Translations under genes and position numbers: made by a program
Assembly (NCBI GenBank): GCA_014728425.1
Contig: WJLO01000123.1
Coordinates: 1-5,466, forward strand
From: Minisyncoccota bacterium
GTDB lineage: Bacteria; Patescibacteriota; Microgenomatia; UBA1400; PJMF01
DNA length: 5,466 nt
Reading direction: 5' to 3'
Shown: positions 1 through 5,159 of the stretch, piece after piece
Layout of the letters: every line of letters begins with the position of its first letter
Position numbering within the stretch: position 1 is the stretch's first letter
The notes under the pieces: generated by a model
What the model saw: only the letters and a program-made list of their open reading frames with translations
The model's database searches: none
What the model was told of the DNA's origin: nothing

Positions 1-1574
1 AAGCTGACCAAAAGCTATCTCGCTTTTACCCAATTCTTAGCTTGTTATCAGTAATCGCTATCTTGCGTTTACCAAACTTTTTTGAACCTTATTGGTATGG
101 TGATGAAGCTATTTATTTAACAATAGGCAATGCCTTAAGAGATGGGGCTAGGCTTTATACCGATATTGTGGATCACAAAACTCCAATCATCTATTATTTA
201 GCCATGGTTCCTCACCAAATCTGGTTTCGTTATTTAAACCTAGCTTGGATGAGTGTTACCACGATCTTGTTCTTTAAACTAGCTAAAAAAATCTTTCCTC
301 AGCAAATTTTAGCTTGGCTAGCAACCTTAATCTTAGTTTTGCTCACTACATTGCCTTGGTTTGAAGGCAACATTCCCAATGGAGAGTTGTTTGTGATGGG
401 TTTTGTTATGGTAGGAGCTTATTTACTAACTCAAACTCACTATTGGCAAGATTTTTTTACTACCCATCAAAAACCAGCTGCCAAATTTACTTCTCTAACT
501 CCTGATGAAGGCAGGTTGTTACTAATTAGTGGTAGTTTTTTTAGCTTAGGCATCCTAACTAAAGTTCCATCTTTACTAGACTTAGCAGTGTTTATGAGTA
601 TTGGTTGGTTTAGCTTTACTCGACTGCTACTAAAAAGCCAAATTAAAACTAAAACCAAATACCAGCAACTTAAAACTCAGTTGTTGATTATTAGTAAAAA
701 AACTCTGTTATTATTTATCGGGGCGCTGATTCCAATCTTTGCCTCAATAGGCTACTTTGTAGCCTTAGGCTCGGGTCAAGACTATCTTAACTACGGCTTG
801 CTTTATAACTTACGTTATAGTCAATCTTGGCAACTACAACTACAGCCAAGTTGGCTTAATCTAATGCTTACTTTAAAAGGCAAGTTGGTAATTTTAACCA
901 TTGTTATGTTGCTGCTAACTATTGCTAGCAAGCGTTTAAGTAAAAGGTTCCAGTTTATAGCTACTTGGTTTAGTTTGAGCCTATTTGCTACCCTGCTTTC
1001 CAACAGGCCTTACCCTCATTATTTTATTCAACTTGTACCTGGTTTAGCCTTGTTAGCAGTTTATTTGCTAACTGTAAAAAAAGCTTATTTAGCTAAAATC
1101 CTGGGCAGCGGACTGGTTTTTAGTTTTATCATGACCTTGATTATTTTAGACGCCAAACTTTACCCTACCTTAAGTTATTACCAAAACTTTTTTCAGTTTA
1201 TTACTGGCAGACTTGATCAAATGAGTTATTATCAAAATTTTAATGAACTAATGAAAGACAACTATCAGGCTGCCAAACTAATTCAAGCTAGTGGAGAAAA
1301 ACAGATTTTCATCTGGGGCACTAATCCAATGCTTTATGCAATGACTGGCACCTACCCTCCAGGTAAATTTACAGTTGCCTTTCATATTAAAGACTTTAAT
1401 GCTTATGACCAAACTTTGGCTGCTATTAAAGCCCAACCACCAAAAATCATAGTAATCATGAAAAATGAAACTGCTAAATTTACCCAACTAGAAACTTTTT
1501 TAAACCGCTATTATTTACCTAATCGAGAATTTGCACATTTTACCTTATATTTAAAAGATGGGGATAAGCATTAA
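1..1574 (+). CDS. GT39/PMT-like membrane glycosyltransferase (5' partial)
   Basis: Probable GT-C fold glycosyltransferase that transfers a sugar from a polyprenyl-phosphate donor on the outer face of the cytoplasmic membrane; acceptor unknown. The frame is open from base 3 to a TAA at 1572-1574, giving 523 visible residues. The first in-window start, a TTG at 42, lies inside the first membrane helix, so the true start is upstream of the window. Residue numbers count from the codon at base 3. After helix 1 an external loop has the acidic pair D34-E35 (YGDEAIY), followed by DHKTPIIYY at 57-65. These match the loop acid and the HKPPLYY-like motif of the GT39/ArnT/PMT_2 group. About ten further hydrophobic segments follow, then a soluble C-terminal domain beginning around IFIWGTNPMLYA (near base 1305). 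The TAA overlaps the ATG of the next gene (TAATG), implying coupling. The family call is fairly firm; donor and acceptor cannot be told from sequence. Confidence 0.75.
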   Translation, partial: ADQKLSRFYPILSLLSVIAILRLPNFFEPYWYGDEAIYLTIGNALRDGARLYTDIVDHKTPIIYYLAMVPHQIWFRYLNLAWMSVTTILFFKLAKKIFPQQILAWLATLILVLLTTLPWFEGNIPNGELFVMGFVMVGAYLLTQTHYWQDFFTTHQKPAAKFTSLTPDEGRLLLISGSFFSLGILTKVPSLLDLAVFMSIGWFSFTRLLLKSQIKTKTKYQQLKTQLLIISKKTLLLFIGALIPIFASIGYFVALGSGQDYLNYGLLYNLRYSQSWQLQLQPSWLNLMLTLKGKLVILTIVMLLLTIASKRLSKRFQFIATWFSLSLFATLLSNRPYPHYFIQLVPGLALLAVYLLTVKKAYLAKILGSGLVFSFIMTLIILDAKLYPTLSYYQNFFQFITGRLDQMSYYQNFNELMKDNYQAAKLIQASGEKQIFIWGTNPMLYAMTGTYPPGKFTVAFHIKDFNAYDQTLAAIKAQPPKIIVIMKNETAKFTQLETFLNRYYLPNREFAHFTLYLKDGDKH

Positions 1575-1927
1575 TGCAAAAACGCTGGTCACTAAAGTTA
1601 CTACCCAAACCATATTACTTAGCTTTTCGATTAATGTTTTTGTTTAGTGCTATTCTTAGCTTGGTTAGCTTAGTATTGTTGCCCAGACTGCAGCCAGTAA
1701 TTCCTTTATTTTATTCTTTAGCCAGACCTGAGCAGCATTTGGCTAACAAATACTGGTTGCTAATCTTGCCTAGCTTATCTTTATTAATCAGTTTTGGTCA
1801 TCTAACCCTAGTTAAAATCTTTAAAAACCTAGAGCCACGACTGTTAAAAATCTTTGTTTGGCTAAGTGTGTTTTATCAAGTAATCTTAACAATCATTTTT
1901 ATCAGGACCATATGGATTATCAGTTAA
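1574..1927 (+). CDS. Small three-helix membrane protein, unknown function
   Basis: Encodes 117 residues; the function is not recognised. It has a basic N-terminus (KRWSLK), then hydrophobic segments at about 18-36, 60-82 and 92-115, so three membrane helices are likely. Between helices 1 and 2 lies the motif PVIPLFYSLARPEQHLANK (41-59). I recall a similar 'IPLFYS...GEEQLA' pattern in conserved hypothetical proteins of CPR genomes, but that is memory and not a search result. The ATG at 1574 overlaps the TAA of the upstream glycosyltransferase by one base, and a G-rich stretch (GGGGA, about 8 bases upstream) may help reinitiation. Its end overlaps the next gene by 16 bases. Fixed placement between a glycosyltransferase and a WecA-like enzyme suggests an accessory role in envelope glycan assembly. 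That is inference only. Confidence 0.7.
   Translation: MQKRWSLKLLPKPYYLAFRLMFLFSAILSLVSLVLLPRLQPVIPLFYSLARPEQHLANKYWLLILPSLSLLISFGHLTLVKIFKNLEPRLLKIFVWLSVFYQVILTIIFIRTIWIIS
1904..1907 (+). promoter_or_regulatory. Weak ribosome binding site deciding the WecA-like start
   Basis: An AGGA core lies four bases before the ATG at 1912. It favours that ATG over the TTG at 1858, which would add 18 polar residues ahead of the first membrane helix and lengthen the overlap with the preceding gene to 70 bases. The spacing is shorter than the usual 5-9 bases, so the site is weak and coupling to translation of the upstream gene may matter more. Confidence 0.4.
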
Positions 1928-2979
1928 TCTTAAGTTTTTTTACCAGTGGCTTAATTGGCTTAACTTTGACTCCGTTGATCATCAAGTTTTATCGCAGTCA
2001 AGGCTGGTTAGATGATCCACAAAAAAACAAACATATTAAAACTGTTCACCAACGAGCAGTGCCTCGTGGAGGCGGCTTAGTCATCTTTGCTACTGTATTA
2101 ATCAGCTCAGTATTATTTTTGCAACTAGACCAATATTTGTTAGCAATTTTAGGCGGAGCTTTGTTGCTAACTTTGGTGGGCACCTTAGATGATATTTTTG
2201 ATCTTCATCCTTTGCCTCGCTTGGGAGCCGGCTTTTTAGCTGCTTTACTAGTAGTTAGTACTGGCATTGGCATTGCCTATGTTAGCCATCCCTTTGCTTC
2301 AGGAGTGATTCATCTTGATCAACTACAGTTTCAACTTAACTTACTAGGACAGGCCCACAAAATTTGGCTAATGGCAGACCTATTTGCCTTGTTTTTTATT
2401 GTTTGGAACATGAATATTGTTAACTGGTCTAAGGGAGTAGCTGGACAACTGCCTGGATTTGTAGCTATTTCAGCAGTTTTTATTGGCTTGCTATCAGTTC
2501 GCTTTATTGACGATCCCACCTCTTTTAATACTGCTACTTTAAGTTTTATTATTGCTGGTGCTTATGCTGGGTTGTTATTTTGGAATTGGGAACCACAAAA
2601 AATCATGCCTGGCTATGGAGCTGGCTCTTTAGCTGGCTATTTTTTAAGCATCTTGGCCATTATTTCTGGAGCTAAAGTGGCTACTACCTTAATGGTTTTA
2701 GCCATTCCTACTGCTGATGGCATCTTTGCAATTTTACGACGAATTCGTGCTGGCAAAAAACCCTGGTGGGGCGATCGTGGCCACCTGCATCACAAATTAA
2801 TGGACGTATTAGGCTGGAGTAAACAAAAAATCGCTGTTTTTTATTGGAGCGTATCATTGTTAATGGGGCTTTTATCTTTACGTTTAAACACTTTGGGCAA
2901 GATCATTGCTATTGGCACTGCAGCTGGCTTTGTGTTTTTGTTTATGATTTGGGCCAAGTTGCAAGAACAAAGCAAGTAG
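1912..2979 (+). CDS. WecA/MraY-family polyprenyl-phosphate sugar-1-phosphate transferase, divergent active site
   Basis: Family enzymes transfer a sugar 1-phosphate from a UDP-sugar to a polyprenyl phosphate on the cytoplasmic face, starting assembly of a lipid-linked glycan. From the ATG the protein has 355 residues and about ten hydrophobic segments. Conserved parts are HQRAVPRGGG (46-55), the Asp pair in GTLDDIFDL (D93, D94), and the WecA/TagO-type cytoplasmic loop DRGHLHHKL (288-296). Other motifs are altered. The usual NAxNLxDGLDG reads NIVNWSKGVAG (168-178), losing both Asp. The usual FMGDxGS region reads IMPGYGAGS (231-239), losing the Asp that is essential in MraY. The Lys after the DD motif appears as R103. 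It overlaps the small membrane gene by 16 bases and ends in TAG. Membership in the superfamily is secure. Whether it performs the standard reaction, and with which sugar, is not. It could be a CPR-specific subfamily with a reshaped site. Confidence 0.8.
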   Translation: MDYQLILSFFTSGLIGLTLTPLIIKFYRSQGWLDDPQKNKHIKTVHQRAVPRGGGLVIFATVLISSVLFLQLDQYLLAILGGALLLTLVGTLDDIFDLHPLPRLGAGFLAALLVVSTGIGIAYVSHPFASGVIHLDQLQFQLNLLGQAHKIWLMADLFALFFIVWNMNIVNWSKGVAGQLPGFVAISAVFIGLLSVRFIDDPTSFNTATLSFIIAGAYAGLLFWNWEPQKIMPGYGAGSLAGYFLSILAIISGAKVATTLMVLAIPTADGIFAILRRIRAGKKPWWGDRGHLHHKLMDVLGWSKQKIAVFYWSVSLLMGLLSLRLNTLGKIIAIGTAAGFVFLFMIWAKLQEQSK

Positions 2980-3102
2980 GGTTAATAAATTAATTTTTAG
3001 CGGTTGTTTTCTAGCAGACTTCTTGCGGGGTTGGTGGAGTTAGTAAATTAGACGTTTTAACCCTCCTCTGTCTTAATCTCATCACACAAAACAGCTGAAA
3101 AA

Positions 3103-3111
3103 TGTTAGAAT
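3103..3111 (+). promoter_or_regulatory. Possible extended -10 promoter for the UbiA-like gene
   Basis: TGTTAGAAT carries the TGn extension and a TAGAAT hexamer (five of six against TATAAT), 54 bases before the preferred ATG. No TTGACA-like hexamer is seen at 16-18 base spacing, which extended -10 promoters can tolerate. The rest of 2980-3165 holds no gene. It contains only a loose GGGTT/AACCC inverted repeat (3028-3032 with 3059-3063). Confidence 0.3.
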
Positions 3112-3165
3112 CAAGCTAAATCATCATCAACCAAAAACCAGTTTGTGAAGATAAGTAAAACTTAC

Positions 3166-4128
3166 ATGGATTTCACTAAAAGTATTCCCTACTTATTACT
3201 TAAAACCGCCCGTCCCCGCCAATGGATTAAAAATGTTGCTCTTTACGCTGCTCTATTATTTTCTGGATTCTTTTTTTACCAACCCAGTGATGGTCCGGCT
3301 TATTTTTGGGTAGTTAGTTTTGCTGTAGTGATTTTTTGCTTATTAACCTCTGCAGTTTACATTATTAATGACATTATTGATCTAGAAGCAGATCGCCAGC
3401 ACCCTTTTAAAAACAAGCGGCCTTTAGCATCTGGTGAGTTGCCAATTCCAATTGCTGCTTTTACTGCTATTACCCTGTTAAGTATAGTGTTGTTTTTGTC
3501 TTTAACTTTATCGGGATTTTTTCGATTGCTAGTGTTTGCTTATTTAGGCTTACAATTAATCTATGCCAAAAAAACCAAGCATATTCCCATCTTAGACGTG
3601 ATCTCTATTGCTACTGGCTTCTTAATTAGAGTATATGCTGGAGCAGTAGTAGTAGAACTGCATATGAGTGTCTGGTTTTTACTCACAGTAGTTTCGGCCT
3701 CGTTGTTTTTGGCAGTGGGAAAACGTCAAAGTGAGCGCACTTTATTAGGCAAACAGGCCAAAGGTGGGGCTACTCGAAAAACTTTAAAACATTATAGTCA
3801 GCGCCTACTTGATCAATATACTGGCATGTTTGCCAATGCCACTTGGCTTACTTATGCTTTGTTTGCTTTTCAAAACAGCTATGTAAACATCACTCCAGCG
3901 CATGAACGCTTTCCTCAGTTATACACTATTTTGCCACGAACCTTGCAATCACAAAAACTTTTAATGCTAACGCTACCTTTGGTGATTTTTGGGGTAATGC
4001 GCTATCTACAGCTGGTTTATGAAGAAAACAAAGGGGAATCGCCAGAGAGAGTGCTGCTCCGCGATAAGCCTTTATTGTTTACAGTTTTCTTGTTTGGCAT
4101 CTTAGTGATGGGAATTATTTATCTTTAA
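3166..4128 (+). CDS. UbiA-family decaprenyl-phosphate phosphoribosyltransferase (DPPR synthase-like)
   Basis: Likely transfers 5-phosphoribose from PRPP to a polyprenyl phosphate, the first committed step towards polyprenyl-phosphoryl arabinose or ribose sugar donors. From the ATG at 3166 it has 320 residues; the GTG at 3145 would add seven. It opens with KTARPRQWIKN (14-24), typical of this branch. The first Asp-rich motif is NDIIDLEADRQHPFKNKRP (68-86: N68, D69, D72, D76, then HPxKxxRP), as in mycobacterial Rv3806c-type enzymes rather than quinone prenyltransferases. The second site is YAKKTKHIPILDV (133-145, D144) with R155 and AGA, followed by FLAVGKRQSE. Eight to nine hydrophobic segments fit the UbiA fold. 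It is separated from the upstream operon and overlaps maf tail to tail. No DprE1/DprE2 epimerase partner is visible in the window, so the final product is open. The family is secure; substrate specificity is inferred from motifs. Confidence 0.82.
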   Translation: MDFTKSIPYLLLKTARPRQWIKNVALYAALLFSGFFFYQPSDGPAYFWVVSFAVVIFCLLTSAVYIINDIIDLEADRQHPFKNKRPLASGELPIPIAAFTAITLLSIVLFLSLTLSGFFRLLVFAYLGLQLIYAKKTKHIPILDVISIATGFLIRVYAGAVVVELHMSVWFLLTVVSASLFLAVGKRQSERTLLGKQAKGGATRKTLKHYSQRLLDQYTGMFANATWLTYALFAFQNSYVNITPAHERFPQLYTILPRTLQSQKLLMLTLPLVIFGVMRYLQLVYEENKGESPERVLLRDKPLLFTVFLFGILVMGIIYL

Positions 4129-4704
4129 AACCTGAGATTTTTGCAAACATTTTACTACCTCTTCTATTGGCAAACCGTGGGTGAAACTGGTTAATGAGCC
4201 TTTTGACCAAGCCACTAAGCTTGTTCCAGCATCATAAGCCGGAGAAAAAGCTGCTGACCAGGTGAGCACTGGTTGACGATGCACATAATAATCAATTTCT
4301 GCCTGGGTCAACCAACGAAAACCAAATTGAGTAACAATACTTTGTTGATAAGTAATATGGTGCTGAGGGTCAAGATAACAAAAACCAGTTAAAGCTCGCA
4401 TCTCCTGCCCAGACATTGCCTGTAACATTTTTTGAGCTTCAGACAAATCCTGGGGTTTTTCTAAAGCTTGATTATTAAGCAAGCAATAAGTATCAGCAGC
4501 TATCACAATTGCTTGAGGATGCTGCTGACTAACTATGTGGGCTTTAGCATGAGCAATCTTAACTGCTCGCTGAACCTCAGTTTTGGCTTGCACAGCTTGT
4601 TCATCAAGATCAGCAGGAATGACTTTAAATTGCAAGCCTAAAGTTGCTAAGATGTTTTTACGCTGCTGTGATTGAGACGCTAAAATAATTTGTCTTTGTG
4701 TCAT
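4102..4704 (-). CDS. maf: Maf-family nucleotide pyrophosphatase
   Basis: Maf proteins hydrolyse non-canonical or selected nucleoside triphosphates (dTTP/UTP or m7GTP, depending on subgroup) to monophosphates in the cytoplasm, keeping nucleotide pools clean. From the ATG at 4704 it has 200 residues, the usual family length. The upstream TTG at 4725 would add seven and is less likely. Family landmarks are ILASQSQQRKNIL (7-19, the LASxSPRRxxLL site with the first Arg as Gln), E35, K54, the AADT motif with D71, EKP with K83, and HGLPIEEV (176-183). The segment normally reading GAYxIQG is SPAYDAGT (154-161), so the conserved Gln is not evident. Subgroup and substrate therefore cannot be assigned. 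Its last 27 bases overlap the end of the convergent UbiA-like gene. A perfect TATAAT lies nine bases before the ATG, and no Shine-Dalgarno is visible. Confidence 0.87.
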   Translation of the reverse strand: MTQRQIILASQSQQRKNILATLGLQFKVIPADLDEQAVQAKTEVQRAVKIAHAKAHIVSQQHPQAIVIAADTYCLLNNQALEKPQDLSEAQKMLQAMSGQEMRALTGFCYLDPQHHITYQQSIVTQFGFRWLTQAEIDYYVHRQPVLTWSAAFSPAYDAGTSLVAWSKGSLTSFTHGLPIEEVVKCLQKSQVLKINNSHH

Positions 4705-4713
4705 GGGTAAGTT

Positions 4714-4719
4714 ATTATA
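4714..4719 (-). promoter_or_regulatory. Probable -10 box of the maf promoter
   Basis: On the minus strand a perfect TATAAT occupies 4719-4714 and ends nine bases before the maf ATG (4704). Initiation six to eight bases downstream would put the start at about 4708-4706, so the message would have almost no leader. The -35 is unclear: TTTTGG at 17-base spacing and TTGGCT at 15 are both weak matches. Confidence 0.45.
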
Positions 4720-4738
4720 GCTCAAGCTTTAATCAGCC

Positions 4739-4768
4739 AAAACAATTAGCAAGCAGCACTACTTGCTA
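4739..4768 (-). terminator. Candidate intrinsic terminator upstream of maf
   Basis: Read on the minus strand, TAGCAAG (4768-4762) and CTTGCTA (4753-4747) form a perfect 7-bp stem around an 8-base loop, followed by ATTGTTTT down to 4739. The stem is short with moderate GC and the T-tract is interrupted, so strength is uncertain. It would end a transcript entering from higher coordinates just before the maf promoter. On the plus strand no T-run follows the hairpin. Confidence 0.35.
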
Positions 4769-5100
4769 GCTGGCTTAAACTCAAAACTAAAAGCAGAAAA
4801 ACCATTAGCACTACGCCATTTAAAACCCATGAGTTGAACCTGCACTTACTTATCCCCAACGTCGGATGCAGGAAACGAGCGAACCACTGGCTTACAGGCA
4901 CCTTGGTAGCGACCTTAGTGGTCAATTTACCATAACTGTTCAAAATCTCAAGCAAGTTCTGTCACTTAGGATGGGACCAAAGGATCATAAAATCAGTTGC
5001 CAAAGATCAGGAATTGCACGCAAGTAAAAGCACTTAAGAACTTAACCTGGGAAAAGAAGCTTGTCCTGACAAACCTAGAAACTTAACTAAATCAGTCGCG
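4739..5100 (-). ncRNA. Candidate structured RNA, unassigned family
   Basis: This stretch without a convincing protein gene lies between maf and galU. It is GC-rich at its centre (about 56% at 4851-4920 by hand count, against roughly 38% around it). Helices visible in the DNA are: 4830-4839 with 4938-4950 (ten pairs with a 3-base bulge), enclosing 4840-4844 with 4867-4871 (CTGCA/TGCAG) and 4883-4888 with 4917-4922 (ACCACT/AGTGGT); and, next to these, 4954-4960 with 5037-5043 (AAGTTCT/AGAACTT). Watson-Crick helices do not by themselves give the strand. Minus is preferred because a promoter-like TTGTTA-17-TATTAT lies at 5134-5106 and a terminator-like hairpin ends near 4739, giving about 360 nt. 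I could not find the signature sequences of tmRNA, RNase P RNA, SRP RNA, T-box or common riboswitches. A 69-codon minus-strand frame at 4955-4746 exists, but it has a TTG start, no ribosome site and no recognisable family. Confidence 0.3.
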
Positions 5101-5105
5101 GTAAA

Positions 5106-5134
5106 ATAATAACTGACTGGACAGATTTTAACAA
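5106..5134 (-). promoter_or_regulatory. Possible minus-strand promoter for the candidate RNA
   Basis: On the minus strand TTGTTA (5134-5129) and TATTAT (5111-5106) are separated by exactly 17 bases, matching the consensus at four and five of six positions. Transcription would start near 5100 and run away from galU. It interleaves with the galU promoter, its -35 lying between the galU -35 and -10. The surrounding DNA is AT-rich, so a chance match is possible. Confidence 0.3.
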
Positions 5135-5154
5135 TTAATCTAGAATCAGTTATT
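5108..5154. repeat. Perfect 9-bp inverted repeat bracketing the galU promoter
   Basis: AATAACTGA (5108-5116) and TCAGTTATT (5146-5154) are exact reverse complements 29 bases apart. The left arm overlaps the -10 of the candidate minus-strand promoter and the right arm starts on the last base of the galU -10. A second, weaker pairing exists between TCAGTC (5092-5097) and GACTGG (5115-5120), which would compete with the first in RNA. An operator for a dimeric or looping regulator is possible. Nothing shows which protein, if any, binds. Confidence 0.4.
5118..5146 (+). promoter_or_regulatory. Sigma-70-type promoter of galU
   Basis: TGGACA (5118-5123) and TAGAAT (5141-5146) each match the consensus at five of six positions with an ideal 17-base spacer. 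The start of transcription would fall near 5152-5154, only six to eight bases before the galU ATG at 5160, with no room for a Shine-Dalgarno site. Confidence 0.55.
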
Positions 5155-5159
5155 GTTGT

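Noticed and set aside
467..1487. Three minus-strand frames of 60-69 codons inside the glycosyltransferase gene.
   Set aside because: They are shadows of a clear membrane-protein gene, with no family resemblance or start signals.
2331..2519. A 62-codon minus-strand frame inside the WecA-like gene.
   Set aside because: Antisense to a well-supported conserved coding region and without recognisable features.
2982..2998. TTAAT/ATTAA inverted repeat followed by five T just after the WecA-like stop.
   Set aside because: The stem is all A-T with a 2-base spacer, too weak to be called a terminator in AT-rich DNA.
4690..4718. Plus-strand TTGTCT-17-TATTAT inside the start of maf, pointing towards galU.
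   Set aside because: A four-of-six -35 and a -10 that is just the partly symmetric complement of the maf -10. No plus-strand 3' end is visible. It cannot be separated from chance, but it keeps the strand of the candidate RNA open.
4820..4850. GGTTCAACTC on the minus strand, similar to the T-loop of tRNA or tmRNA.
   Set aside because: The flanking five bases on each side (GCAGG and CATGG) do not pair, no acceptor stem or CCA is present, and the GGnTTCGAC motif of tmRNA is missing.
4938..4950. GTTCAAAATC on the plus strand, T-loop-like.
   Set aside because: No T-stem forms around it and no anticodon or D arm is found upstream.
4746..4955. A 69-codon minus-strand frame with a hydrophobic C-terminal stretch, between maf and galU.
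   Set aside because: It starts at TTG without a ribosome site, resembles no family I know, and its hydrophobic part coincides with AT-rich flanks while the rest coincides with the GC-rich structured core. The opposite strand is open over much of the same stretch, so openness is not informative.
4953..4972. Minus-strand GACAGAAC resembling the 3' conserved region of RNase P RNA.
   Set aside because: The matching 5' region (GAGGAAAGTCC) is absent on that strand and the bases that follow do not match the CCGGCUUA pattern.
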